Assembly: GCA_041399205.1 (NCBI GenBank)
Contig: JAWKTK010000008.1
Location: 1 to 64,000 of the forward strand
DNA length: 64,000 nucleotides
Direction: 5' to 3'
DNA from: JAGQOZ01 sp041399205
GTDB lineage: Bacteria; Planctomycetota; Planctomycetia; Pirellulales; Pirellulaceae
Made by a program: the position numbers and the translations under genes. A model generated the notes under the pieces. The model searched no databases and was not told the origin of the DNA. It saw only the letters and a program-made list of their open reading frames with translations. How positions within the stretch are numbered: position 1 is the first letter of the stretch; every line of letters starts with the position of its first letter. Shown here piece by piece: positions 9,143-18,056 of this stretch.

Positions 9143-9981
9143 GCTACGGCCTCCTTCTTCTCAGCCTGAGACGTGATGCCATCCAGAATGTGGGCGGCCG
9201 TCTTCTGGATGTGGTCCAGCGAAGCGGTCAACACTTCGACGTCGCCGTTGTAGAGATGGATGTAGTCCGCACTCTGCGCCAGCGATTGCAGGCCCAATGC
9301 CTGGCCGACGACATGAGCAACGGCTTCAGCCTCGGTTTCGCGAATCGTCTTGGTCGTTTCGTGGCGACGGTTCGCTTGGTGCAGACATTCGTGAGCGTAC
9401 TCGTGAATGAGCACCATCAGCGTTGTGGCCGGATCGAGATCGGGACGGACGACAATTTGTCCCTTTCTGGAAACGCCATCGGCTCCGCTGGGAATTTCTT
9501 CGTACGCGAGCTGAATTCCACGATTGCGAATGAAGCTCTCCATCTTCTCGAGATTGTCCCCAGGGTCGCCAGTCGCCCGGGCGAATTCCGGCAACGGTTT
9601 GCCGTCGGTCTGGCTGACATCAAAGACATGCACGACTTTGAATCCGCGGATGACTTTTGTGGACGACTTTGGATCGTCCTGGCCGCCGGATTCGCCTTCT
9701 TCTTTGGCCTTCGCTTTGGAAACCATCGGTGCGATGATGGCGATGCCTTTTTCGTCCTTCATGACGTTCCGGCCCAGCTTTCGCCAAGCGTGAAAGCCCA
9801 GCACACGCGTGGCGTCTGGAGCTTGCAAGAAGATGAGCAATTGGTTGTTGAAGCTGTAACGCGGAAAACGCGACATCACGTTCAAGTAGGCCCGCAGCTG
9901 GTCACTTTTGCCAGCCGCGAGTGCTTCCTTCAGTTCATGGACTCCTCGTTCGATAAGTTGCTTGGCTTCTTCCGATTTCAT
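9139..9981 (-). CDS. ArdC-like antirestriction/zincin metallopeptidase
   Basis: A 280-residue protein. The N-terminal half is the ArdC single-strand-DNA-binding domain (RFPRYSFNNQLLI, GFHAWRKLGRNVMKDEKGI, HVFDVSQTDGKPLP). The C-terminal half is a zincin peptidase with HEYAHECLH around residue 209 and the downstream Glu in RETEAEAVAHVVG. ArdC proteins protect incoming plasmid DNA from restriction. The start is ATG 9981 with a near-ideal GCAGGAGGTTTCATC upstream, rather than the longer frame to 10131. It is the first of a run of short coupled genes. A second, diverged ArdC-like gene lies at 38356. Confidence 0.85.
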   Translation of the reverse strand: MKSEEAKQLIERGVHELKEALAAGKSDQLRAYLNVMSRFPRYSFNNQLLIFLQAPDATRVLGFHAWRKLGRNVMKDEKGIAIIAPMVSKAKAKEEGESGGQDDPKSSTKVIRGFKVVHVFDVSQTDGKPLPEFARATGDPGDNLEKMESFIRNRGIQLAYEEIPSGADGVSRKGQIVVRPDLDPATTLMVLIHEYAHECLHQANRRHETTKTIRETEAEAVAHVVGQALGLQSLAQSADYIHLYNGDVEVLTASLDHIQKTAAHILDGITSQAEKKEAVA

Positions 9982-10011
9982 GATGAAACCTCCTGCATGA
10001 ATGGGTTGCCT

Positions 10012-10068
10012 CCGACACGGCAACAGGTAAAACGAGATGGGCCGTGTCGGCGGCCCAAAGCAGGCCGC
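10012..10068 (-). promoter_or_regulatory. Two hairpins in the leader of the ArdC-like operon
   Basis: Upstream of the ATG at 9981 a perfect 10-bp stem forms between CCGACACGGC (10012-10021) and GCCGTGTCGG (10041-10050). It is followed by GCGGCC/GGCCGC with a seven-base loop (about 10050-10068). This recalls the two-hairpin leader before the other ArdC-like gene (38148-38361), although the sequence differs. Confidence 0.4.
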
Positions 10069-10185
10069 GTAACCTCTGATAAAACAGGTGCACGCCACCG
10101 GGAGCGCGTCCGAGCAAAAGCCCCGACGCACTCCGATGACTGAGCGTCTATTCGTTGACCACGGAGAAAGAGCAAAGCGCAGCCG

Positions 10186-10796
10186 CTAGGCAGCCACGGA
10201 CTGAGGTCGAGCGTGTTCGATCATGGCTCGATAAAGCTGTACAGTGGCTCGGACGTCCGCAATCGCGTCGTGAGCTTCGTCGTCGGCAAGGCGAACGCCA
10301 AAGTATTCGCAGAGCGTGCCGAGTTTGTAATTCGAGGGCGGCGTCAGCATCTGGTCCTCCTGGAACATCCAGTAGGCTCGTTGAAGCGTGCAGTAGACGC
10401 TGCGTGCTGCCGGGAGAAAAAGTTGCAGATCAGCGAACCACTGAATCAGAAACGGTCCATCGAAGGCAGCATTGTGGGCCACGAGTCGCGCGAGTTGATA
10501 CGGCTTGCCCGCTCGCGAAACCATGTCGACCGTAGCGTGGCGTCGCAAAAAGTTGGCGAAGTCCTTAGCGGCATCTTCGGGCTTAATCGCGAGGCGTTTC
10601 CACACCGTCGGTTCGAACGAATTGATCGCCAACGCTTGTGACGAAGCCAATGACACGTCAAAGTGAATCTTCGCCTCGAACTTCCGTTCACGTAATTGCG
10701 AATCGACCGGCGATCTCGCAGCAATCTGATGATACTCGTCGCTGTTAGTCCGGCCGTTTCTAGGTCGTAGAAAACAAGCCGCTCACCGGCTTGCAT
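10186..10796 (-). CDS. DnaQ-like 3'-5' exonuclease (frameshifted)
   Basis: Two frames join into one DEDDh exonuclease of about 200 residues. Frame one (10796 to about 10740) carries Exo I, LVFYDLETAGL. Frame two (about 10680-10186) carries Exo II, VAHNAAFDGPFL, and Exo III, DDEAHDAIADVRATVQLY, with His five residues before the last Asp (the DEDDh pattern). The break is between 10680 and 10740. Such small exonucleases resemble the epsilon proofreading subunit or RNase T. On plasmids they are often free-standing. It lies upstream of the ArdC-like operon on the same strand. If the break is real, the protein lacks either the first or the last two motifs. Confidence 0.75.
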
Positions 10797-10810
10797 ACGC
10801 CGTTATCGCA

Positions 10811-11061
10811 TCAGGCTGCCAGCCTGTCGGCTGCCTGAGGGTTCTTCGAATCCAGGCCGAAGCCTTGCACGGCCTTCAGCACGTCTTTTTCGTTCCGGTC
10901 ATAGAATCGCGGCGATAAGTTGACTTTCTTGCCATGGCCAGATTGCCACGCCGGGAAATGGAAATACAGATAGGTGTGGCCGTCGTTGCTGCTGCCGCGA
11001 AGTATGTCGATGACGACGGGACCCACAGTGACGGTGTGAACGTTGATTCTGCTGAACTCAT
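10811..11061 (-). CDS. Small hypothetical protein (one frameshift near start)
   Basis: Reading from ATG 11061 (behind CAAGGAGGTAAC) with one frame change near 11045 gives about 83 residues: MSSAE, then NVHTVTVGPVVIDILRG and a body ending KNPQAADRLAA. It is beta-rich in the first half, and TYLYFHFPAWQSGHGKKV is typical of a small DNA- or RNA-binding-like fold, but I do not recognise a family. It ends 15 bases before the exonuclease start. Confidence 0.55.
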
Positions 11062-11699
11062 GTTACCTCCTTGAGTTTTTCAATTCCGCATCATCACGGA
11101 ATCTGCCGAATGTCCAGCGTCGCCAATTCTTGCCGCTCGCGTGACAAGAAACTGCAGGTACCGCTAGTCTTCTTCGTGAAGAGCTTCGCGGTTTGTAAAC
11201 GTGGGCCTTCATCGTCAGAAGTTCTGGCAATAGAGTTTGTGACGGACGGCCCGGTAAACTCTGGCTTTACTAACCAGGGCGTGAACGCTTCGAGCGTTCG
11301 GTGTTGGCTTCCGTCCAACGTTTGTCTAGCCACTTGGCGGCGGATGCATCGAGTGTGCTTGTCCGTCGCGAGGGGTGTTTACTATAATCTTCGCAGGAAA
11401 GCGAAAAGTAATCCCGTCATCCGACCTATCGCAATCAATTCACACAGAAGATGTGAGACACGGCGACCAAGAAAGCTTTGATTTGATTTCTTTTCAATCA
11501 ATCTGAAGTCGTCCTAAGCAAAGCGGGTGAGGGCCATGACGGTCCAAACTCAATGAGGGGACTATGCCGGTAGCGGCAGGGGGTTCGCCATGAGCGATTC
11601 CGGAGCCAGCAGCCAGCGGAAACGCGGGCTGTGCCACGAAGGTCGGCAGCACCGACTGACGCCGCCGGTCAACTCGTCTGGGTGCGGGAGCCATGAGCT
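11062..11699. other. About 640 bases without a supported gene
   Basis: This is the upstream region of the minus-strand operon, followed by the sequence 5' of the omega-like RNA. I find only short frames of unlikely composition. In IscB-type systems the guide lies at the 5' end of the RNA, so the bases just left of about 11700 would be a guide candidate, but nothing marks its boundary. Confidence 0.35.
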
Positions 11700-12110
11700 C
11701 GCGAAAGCGTCCATGCCGTTTGTCAGGTGGCAAGCGACCTGGACAGGGAAACCTGCTTGGTGTGAATAGCTCAACGCATCAAGCCCGGAGAGGGCGACCC
11801 AGTAATGCATTATGTGCCAGATGGACTGGCGATATCGAGCGAACCCTTCTGGGAGTTCGCGACGGTATCAGAGACGGTAGCTAAACCGCGAATAGGTGTC
11901 GAGGATATGCAGTAAGCTCCTGCTTGGGTGCTGAAAGCTAACGGGTCATGCCGGAGTGAGACTGGATGTTGGCCGAGAGGTTGGTATCTACCTTGACGGT
12001 GCACTTTCGCGTGCATCTATAGCCTCGGGGTGAGCCCCAGCGACGTGACTACCAATGCGATGACTTGTTTAGGACTAATTGGGGATGGCTTCAGCCGGAG
12101 CTGCGAGCGT
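11700..12110 (+). ncRNA. HEARO/omega-type RNA (IscB/IsrB-associated)
   Basis: This stretch carries sequence blocks I associate with HEARO RNAs, the guide-RNA scaffold of IscB and IsrB nucleases: GGGAAACCTGCTTGGTGTGA at about 11746-11765, GGTTGGTATCTACC at 11979-11992 and CTATAGCCTCGGGGTGAGCC at 12017-12036, in the expected order with multiple local hairpins between them (for example GCAC-TTTCGC-GTGC). No frame here codes for protein. The ends are approximate. No intact IscB follows, so this may be a non-autonomous or decayed copy. The recognition is from memory of the RNA consensus; a covariance search with the HEARO model would settle it. Confidence 0.68.
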
Positions 12111-12356
12111 GGAAACTGCCGAAGAGCCGCAAGGCACTTTGATTCGAGCTGATGTCCGGGAGCGTGGTGCGAGTAGATAGTCTCCGTTGAGAGGAGGTGG
12201 TGTTTCGAGCGAGGGCTCGACACGATAGCCGTCGAGAACGCAAACCTGCCTAATTCTTCCCGTTGTAGCGGAAGGTAGTGGGGAGCAGTCTCGATGGAAC
12301 AACCATTGTGCATGGCAGAGCAGTCATGACCCGTTTGCGTTGATCCGGGGTAGCCG

Positions 12357-12540
12357 GTGAGCAACGACGAAGCACCTTCGTTGCTGGTATCAGCAACGTC
12401 AAACCACAAACTCTATTGTCCAGGCCGCGAATGGTGCTCCTTCGGGAGCATCGGCGGCCGGTGTTCGAGAGGACTCAGGACCGTAGCTTCACGCAAGATT
12501 TCCGAGAGGACGTTTTGCCCAGGTCTTGTCGCGATCTATT
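12357..12540 (+). pseudogene. Possible IscB N-terminal (PLMP domain) remnant
   Basis: Directly downstream of the omega-like RNA, two frames contain patches reminiscent of an IscB start: ISNVKPQTL followed by RPRMVLLREHRRPVF, which can be aligned by eye with the PLMP pattern (ARxLLREGRAxVF). No RuvC or HNH motif follows in any frame. This is a weak call, supported mainly by the position expected for the ORF relative to the RNA. Confidence 0.22.
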
Positions 12541-12904
12541 TGCGAACAGTACCAAAGGGTTGTTCACCATGGTTTGTGTGATGCACCTGTTGGTGCAGGA
12601 GACGTCGAAATGCATCGCATTTCGGCAATGATCTTGAAGACGCTGGTTGTGCAAACGAATGTTTGCACTTGAAATAAAGAACACCCTGACCAACGGGAAG
12701 GATTTGAGCGAACAGCAACCGCGTGCGGTTTCGCTTTGCGAGCATTCGCCACGATATGAATTGTGGGCGTAGAGATTTCACGCAGTGAAGTTCGACTATT
12801 CCGGCATCGGCCACGAAACGTTTTGAGTTCTTCGGCATTGGGAGTTGGCCTAACTAACTCCCCGCTTTCGTCTTTTAACAACGCATGCTTGAGCAGTTGA
12901 AGTA
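12541..12904. other. No supported gene
   Basis: This holds several local inverted repeats (for example TGCACCTGTTGGTGCA at about 12581-12596 and CGAAATGCATCGCATTTCG at about 12608-12626) but no frame of credible composition. It may be the decayed body of a mobile nuclease gene. Confidence 0.3.
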
Positions 12905-13454
12905 TGTCTGATTACCATCACGAAGTCTCGGACCGTGGCCGGGTTTACTTCGCAAGTTGTCCGCTATGCAGCCAGCGGGCACTACTTCTATGTCCGTGTT
13001 CTATTGTGAAAAGAAAGATCCAGCGGCGATCGACCAGGCCGCTGGCTGCTACAGCATCCGCAAGAAGCGATGGCAACGTAAGAGGCGTCATCTCAAGGAG
13101 AATGCGGGCGTCCACATCTGCGATGCAATCGTTGCCGCTAATGCTGACGAAAGGGAGCCACGAGATGTTCTATGCCGACCATGGCCAGCAAGTCTGGACA
13201 TTCGACGGGAGGCCCTGGTCATTATTCAATTCGGTACGGGTTCTCTGAAGCAAAGCGGACTGGAAGGTCTCGGTCCGACTCGATCAAGAAAACGTACCGA
13301 AGGTGAGGGAACACATGTTGGCCATTGCCGTCTGAATATCGCGAACCGGCTCGAACGAGAATTCCGGCGACTGCCCTATCAGCCCTACGAACCGGTCTTC
13401 AAGCAACTGCTGGCCATTCCGCGATTGGTCAATCGTCAGCGACGGCGACGCTGA
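12905..13454 (+). pseudogene. Broken hypothetical protein, possible plasmid family
   Basis: Fragments in all three forward frames line up as one protein. They are QVVRYAASGHYFYVRVL (about 12955), KKDPAAIDQ with SIRKKRWQRKRRHLKENAGV (13010-13115), MFYADHGQQVW (about 13165), and ERE with FRRLPYQPYEPVFKQLL followed by an Arg-rich end (13350-13454). The blocks look natural and in order, but at least five frame changes separate them. I cannot name the family; it resembles short proteins carried on planctomycete mobile DNA. Confidence 0.4.
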
Positions 13455-13696
13455 TCTGAGCCTCTAGCCAGACCTGCCTGCGTAACAAACTGAGCTTGAA
13501 ATGGTCGGTGGGACGAAGGGGACTCAACAAAAGCCGCGTAATGGTGTTTTGAAACTGCGACCAATGGAGTCGCAGCTCTCGCAGGATCCGCCGGGAAAAT
13601 TGTGTCCCAGCAGTGCGGGCTTAGCTCGCAGCGAATTAGGTGGCGAGGGATTCGCGCGGCTTTCGTTTTGGTCGGTAGATCGCATTCTCTAACCAT

Positions 13697-14823
13697 TCAA
13701 GAATTGACGCTACCTTCCAGTTTAACAGCACGCATAGCCACATAGTGTTGTACGTCCGTGAGCCGCTCGGGATGGCTGATGGATTCGGCTGCATTGCCTG
13801 TACGTGCTGGCACAATCTTGTCGTAGTTGGCTTGCAACATGAGTACCGGCGTTTTGCTAAGTGTTACGGCTGTGTTGGCGGGATCGAGTTACAGCGGGCA
13901 AATGCGTTCAGCGAATCTGCTCTTTTCTCGCGATCCACGACAGGCAAGCAATTCAGCATCATCACCCGTATCCATATTCCGTTCAACCAAGATAGTGTGC
14001 TGCCGAAACAGAGGACTCGTTAGCAGCCAGCAACATTTTGACCACCGCCTATGAGGACAGCTGCATCGAATCGTCCAACACGTGCCATAACGGTGGGTAG
14101 GGCAATGTCTCCTGCCGCTCACATTACCGCCGTTTCAACAACTCTGGTCGCTCGCTGAGGAATTCCGAAAGATGGCCTCCACGGCGTACGCTCGATCTGC
14201 GAGATGGTTGTCGATTCGTATGGCCAGTTTTTGCTCGCCTTCTTCATCCAAGGAAACTTGTTGCGGAGATGAAAAAGACATCTCAAATCAAAAGTTGCGA
14301 TGAGAGTTCCAGGCCAGCGTTGCTTGCTGTTTCCAGCAGAGCATACTCGTTTCGACAACCCTTCGATACTGGCTAGATAGTACATCGTGCCGATCGCAGC
14401 TTGACGAAGTGGAAGGTCGCACCAAACAGTAGACGAAAGTTTGGTTCTCCAATTGAATTCGGTACTGAAACGTCTGCATTGCTGAGAAGCTCCAAGCCCC
14501 AGATACCTTTACCCGTGGATCGGAAATTCCAGTGACGAGCAAATAGCTGTCCGAATCGATAATGCGCGGACTGATGGACTTGACACTTTCCGAACGACCA
14601 CAGTCGATTGGCCCTTCACCCGTCACTCTATCTTCGGCAACCGAGGAACGGCTCGTGACGGCCAGGCTAAAGTATTCGGAGATGCTTTCATCCAACTGTC
14701 CAGTGCATCGGTCGGTGGCTGCCTGATCAACGTGGCTACGCACATATAGCCAACTGCACACAGTAGCAAACAGACCGTTGCTGCGAACGCCCTAAGGAAC
14801 CATTTTCGAATAAACTTCCGCAT
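13697..14823 (-). pseudogene. Broken secreted alpha/beta-hydrolase-like protein
   Basis: The start at 14823 gives an N-terminus with a membrane/signal segment (FLRAFAATVCLLLCAVGYMC). Downstream frames give SISPRIIDSDSYLLVTGISD (about 14520), then PTVMARVGRFDAAVLIGGG (about 14100-14050), then TPVLMLQANYDKIVPARTGN (about 13840), a typical alpha/beta-hydrolase segment around the late acidic residue. The last frame stops at 13697. Several frameshifts interrupt it, so it cannot make a full enzyme as written. Confidence 0.45.
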
Positions 14824-15151
14824 TCGCCTACAACCTCCAACTCTTCGCCGAAGCTACCAAGGGTTGTATCCAAAGAAAGATCGAATCTGATTCTACGGCC
14901 TACCTCCACGTTCTGACGCATGAGCAGCACCGTAGCGATCGGAGTCTCAAACAGCACCGGCTCATCGTCCGGCACGGCTCGACGAACCTCATTTTCATTC
15001 AAACGACAGATTCGCGGCAAAGAAGCTTGAAGACGAGACCGTCAATTCTGAGCGTTCATCAAATCGAAGAGCAAGCCCCACCCTGCTTGCTCGTACCAAT
15101 GCCCGACAGATCAGGAATTCGCTGCTTTCTTGTCGTTTCCATCGAGCAACG

Positions 15152-15351
15152 CGTCGTTCCAGAACTCGGCGAACCTGGCACGCCACCTTGCAAACGGTTC
15201 CGTTCGCCGCGTCGGCCTTCCGATTTGTTTTTGGGCGGGCCTCCGAAGGCGTGAGAGGCCCGCCCAGCGGGAAAACATGCGGGCCGGGCCGCAAAACAAA
15301 CGCTCGTCGACAAGATGGGCGCTTGCTACAGTGAGACAAACCACCATGAAC
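15152..15351 (+). repeat. Structured leader element, copy A
   Basis: About 200 bases closely similar to 38148-38361, on the same strand, and ending at an ATG in both places. It contains a perfect 11-bp stem GGGCGGGCCTC (15233-15243) with GAGGCCCGCCC (15255-15265) around an 11-base loop. A smaller hairpin follows, TGCGG-GCCGGG-CCGCA (15278-15293). Shared upstream blocks include GAACCTGGCACGCCACCT and CGCGTCGGCCTTCC. The loop differs completely between copies while the stem is kept, so selection on RNA structure is likely. It is probably a cis-regulatory leader or a small RNA. Confidence 0.6.
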
Positions 15352-15716
15352 AACTACGAAACAAAATCAGCCCAACGCAATGGACTCTGCAGTTATCTAA
15401 AGAAAGAAGACGTATTCAACCAACGGACGTGCGAATCGTCGACATCTACGCAGATGAAATGCCTGACGAAGATGGAAGAACCGTTGCAAGATTCGCGGTT
15501 CAGCAGACCGATGGTGCTGAACAAAACCAACAGATTAAACGACTCTGCAAAAATATTCGGCACCGTAGACACCGGCCAGTGGCGAGGCACCGTGACGCTT
15601 TACGCTGACCGTCGGCGCCTCGCGGGTACGTCCTCGAAGGCCAACGGAACGATTACGCCAGTAGCGGACGAAGTATCACGACGGCGATTCATGAACGAGG
15701 AAGACTTCGTTTTTAG
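15346..15716 (+). CDS. Hypothetical protein behind leader A (frameshifted)
   Basis: It starts at ATG 15346 (MNNYETK) after GTGAGACAAACCACC. Joining frames gives about 120 residues with natural-looking blocks: SPTQWTLQLSKE, then VRIVDIYADEMPDEDGRTVA and RFAVQQTDG, then IFGTVDTGQWRGTVTLYADR and YVLEGQRNDYASS, ending RLRF at 15716. It looks like a small beta-rich domain protein. No family recognised. At least three single-base frame changes are needed. Confidence 0.4.
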
Positions 15717-15733
15717 CAGCAAGGATAGAACAC

Positions 15734-15756
15734 GCCGGGCGGTGCAGCCGCCCGGC
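15734..15756. terminator. Strong GC hairpin between genes
   Basis: GCCGGGCGG-TGCAG-CCGCCCGGC is a perfect 9-bp stem with a 5-base loop, 18 bases after the stop of the preceding gene and 17 before the nuclease ATG. It lacks a T tract, so it may act as an attenuator or processing site rather than a classical terminator. Confidence 0.4.
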
Positions 15757-15772
15757 CTATTCCGGCAAACAA

Positions 15773-16587
15773 ATGGACACCAAATACAAATCGAATCGCA
15801 CGTCGAAGTCACAAAGCTGGCGAGGAGACTACATTAGCCCCAGCCGATTGAAACTCTGGCTGAAATGCCCTGCCGCCTATAAGCAGCGATACATCGACGG
15901 AATCGTCAGCCCGCCGAACCCGAACTTGTTTCTTGGGAAGGTGGTACACGCGGGACTGACCACTATTACCGCCACCGCATGCGTAGCGTAACGCTCTTTC
16001 CCGAAGCCGTAGCGGATGTAATCGCGCAAAAAGTGACCGCATGGCGGCAGAGGAATATTGCCGCGGAATGCGAAGAAGAAGAGGCGATCAAGGCACAAGC
16101 GTACTTTTTGGTCACAACCTACATCAAGCAACTGCCCGAGGACGAGCTTCACGGCCGATAGCCGTGGAAACTCAGTACATCGCACCGTTGATTGACCCAA
16201 GGACCGGCGAAAACTTGGGATTCCTGTTGGCATCGTGGACCTGGTTTTGCCAGGCAAGCAAGGGCCGGTCATTATCGACTTCAAGACGGCAGCACGTTCT
16301 TCGAGCAAGGCGGACATGTTGCACGAACTGCAATTGACCAGCTACAGTTACTGACTCGCAAGCCGATGAAGTCGAAGGAATCGTCCGAGATTCTGAGCCT
16401 GGACCAAGACGAAGACGCCAAAGATCGAATCGCACTCCGCCGCTCGAGAAGCCGCATTATTTCGACCGACTTCTCGCTGTTGTTTCCACGGTGCTTCATG
16501 GACCAGCAGCAGGCGTACATCCGGCCAGGATTCGAATGCGGCTTTTGCGACTTTCGGGAGTCGTGCTTGGCGGCCGTAGCGGCATAG
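15773..16587 (+). CDS. RecB-like PD-(D/E)XK nuclease (frameshifted)
   Basis: It starts at ATG 15773. Block one, SPSRLKLWLKCPAAYKQRYI with NLFLGKVVHAGL, is the N-terminal motif of Cas4/RecB-type nucleases (first Cys and His). A helical block with ECEEEEAIKAQAY follows. Then VDLVLPGKQGPVIIDFKT provides the D...DxK catalytic motif and ELQLTSYSYLLA the QxxxY motif. The end, ECGFCDFRESC (about 16535-16570), supplies a Cys triplet as in iron-sulphur AddB/Cas4 relatives. The four conserved Cys suggest an Fe-S exonuclease of about 270 residues. Frame changes near 15975, 16160, 16240 and 16350 break it. It lies directly upstream of BREX but in a separate transcription unit. Confidence 0.72.
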
Positions 16588-16656
16588 ACGCCGTGGTATT
16601 GGAGATGGCACCGCAAGGCGGATTCGACAACCCTAGTACAAAGCGAGGGAACAACA

Positions 16657-16827
16657 ATGAAGCAAGTGACGAGGGAAATCAACGAAGCAGTTTTGGTAGC
16701 GATCGAGGAGTTGGTGGACTACCTGTGGGATGACGAGGAACGTGGCTACCGCGACTGCGACGACAAAGCGGGCCATGTGTTCGAGTCGGTTCGAACGGTA
16801 AGAAGTTGGCTGGACGCAAATTCATAG
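16657..16827 (+). CDS. 56-residue acidic protein
   Basis: A short intact frame from ATG 16657, preceded by GCGAGGGAACAACA. The protein (MKQVTREINEAVLVAIEELV onward, containing YLWDDEERGYRDCDD) is acidic and predicted helical. No family recognised. It follows the RecB-like nuclease by 70 bases and is followed by a strong hairpin, so it may be the last gene of that unit. Confidence 0.55.
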   Translation: MKQVTREINEAVLVAIEELVDYLWDDEERGYRDCDDKAGHVFESVRTVRSWLDANS

Positions 16828-16862
16828 CTAGGCGTCGCTTTGCCAAGCGGCGCCGTTGGCTG

Positions 16863-16886
16863 GAGCGGTTCCTTCGCGAACCGCTC
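16863..16886 (+). terminator. Hairpin after the nuclease unit
   Basis: GAGCGGTTC-CTTCGC-GAACCGCTC is a perfect 9-bp stem, 36 bases after the stop of the 56-aa gene, followed by TTGGTTGCTTCTTT. Stem plus T-rich tail fits a factor-independent terminator. A second, weaker hairpin (GCCGACG/CGTCGGC) follows at about 16948-16966. Confidence 0.5.
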
Positions 16887-17019
16887 TTGGTTGCTTCTTT
16901 GCCGCCGGGCCCGCAAGCCGCGACGGGGACAGCGCATAGCGAGGGGCCGACGTCAGCCGTCGGCTGAGGCCGGTGTGGGCCGGTCAAATCGCTGCGATTC
17001 GGTTCGAAATCGCTGTTTG

Positions 17020-17141
17020 AACCCTCAGTTAAGGTGTTTCCTGACCTGATGGTCGATTCGACCGTAAGTCGTTGTTTGGTATCAGTTTGAGTGTACCCTC
17101 AGTTTGTGGTGGATGGCGCTGCGCCCCTGGAAACTGAGGGT
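17020..17141. promoter_or_regulatory. ACCCTCAGTTT repeats upstream of brxA
   Basis: ACCCTCAGTTT occurs at 17095-17105 and, inverted, at 17131-17141 (AAACTGAGGGT): an 11-bp perfect inverted repeat with a 25-base spacer. A further direct half copy (AACCCTCAGTT) is at 17020-17030. It lies 300-430 bases before brxA in a gene-free stretch (16887-17447), where BREX loci often have regulator binding sites. No BrxR-type regulator gene is visible here. Confidence 0.45.
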
Positions 17142-17447
17142 TCTCATTCTCACGCACTGTGCCACGCCGTTTACCGGCCTCGAATGCAAGCCACACGCAA
17201 AGCCGCACATCGCTGCTACCACAAAGCAACAAAGGTTTTCGTCCTATCCATCGCTGCGGCCTTGCATGGTTTTCCAAACATTCTTACGAGTAGCCACCTT
17301 GCAACATGGGGGCTGGGGTGATCCAATTATCACTTCATCGCGTGGATTTGACCGCGCAGGCGCAATTCCATATAGGAAAGTAACTTAGAGGCATATTTCG
17401 CTTTTGCTTTCCGTGGCACACCTTGAAGCCAATGGGGAGTCCCGAGA

Positions 17448-18011
17448 TTGCAAAGCACTGAAATACCCGCGTTGCGGTACAAAGCCGACATCACGGTGGG
17501 CGGATTGAAAGTTCCGGAATGCCGGGTAATCGCTGGGCTGATGTTGCGTCAATGCAATGAAGCACAGTGGCAAAGCGCCATTTACGACGACAACGTCCTC
17601 CAAAGCCGAAGCCCCAAGACCGCCAAACGATTAGCCGTACTGATACGCGGACGACTCAGGACAGTGGATGATGGCCTGTGGCGGCTGATCGAAGATGGAT
17701 CGGCGGTCGAAGCGACTCATGCCTGCTTGGCAACGGCAATCAAAGCGAGTTACCTGCTCGGTGACTTCCTGGACTTGGTCGTACGCGACCAATACCGCAC
17801 CTTCAAAGCAGCATTGTCGCTCACACTCTGGGGCGACTACGTCGACGGCTGCCATCGCCGCGATCCAGACATGCCGCAGTGGACGGAATCGACGGTCACG
17901 CGGCTGAGGTCGTCGGTCTATTCGATCTTGACTGAAGGCGGCTACATCGACGGTACGCGAACTCGCAAGCTCCAAGCCGTCCACATTTCGCGTCCGGTTC
18001 TTCGGTACTGA
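17448..18011 (+). CDS. brxA: BREX protein BrxA (DUF1819 family)
   Basis: A 187-residue protein that I assign to BrxA, the first gene of type 1 BREX loci. Supporting features are IAGLMLRQCNEAQWQSAIYD early, a central helical segment, FLDLVVRDQYRTFK and LRSSVYSILTEGGYID near the end. The family is small, helical and binds DNA; it contributes to BREX phage defence. It starts at TTG 17448 behind GGGAG. The gene order that follows confirms the assignment. The frame is intact. Confidence 0.88.
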   Translation: MQSTEIPALRYKADITVGGLKVPECRVIAGLMLRQCNEAQWQSAIYDDNVLQSRSPKTAKRLAVLIRGRLRTVDDGLWRLIEDGSAVEATHACLATAIKASYLLGDFLDLVVRDQYRTFKAALSLTLWGDYVDGCHRRDPDMPQWTESTVTRLRSSVYSILTEGGYIDGTRTRKLQAVHISRPVLRY

Positions 18012-18056
18012 AAAGCACGATGAAGAATACGTCCTGCGTTGCATACAGGTGGGAGC

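Noticed and set aside
9190..10143. 317-codon plus-strand frame opposite the ArdC-like gene
   Set aside because: The minus-strand protein has a clear zinc site and ribosome site; this frame is its shadow.
11700..12300. Group II intron
   Set aside because: No domain V-like hairpin and no reverse transcriptase. The conserved blocks fit HEARO RNA better.
14825..15020. Minus-strand frame beginning LNENEVRRAVPDDEP with a plausible composition
   Set aside because: No ribosome site, overlaps the start of the hydrolase-like relic, and no homologous pattern is recognised; too short to support.
15130..15837. 235-codon plus-strand frame over leader A
   Set aside because: It runs through the hairpin element and mixes frames of the real downstream gene; better explained as leader plus frameshifted small gene.
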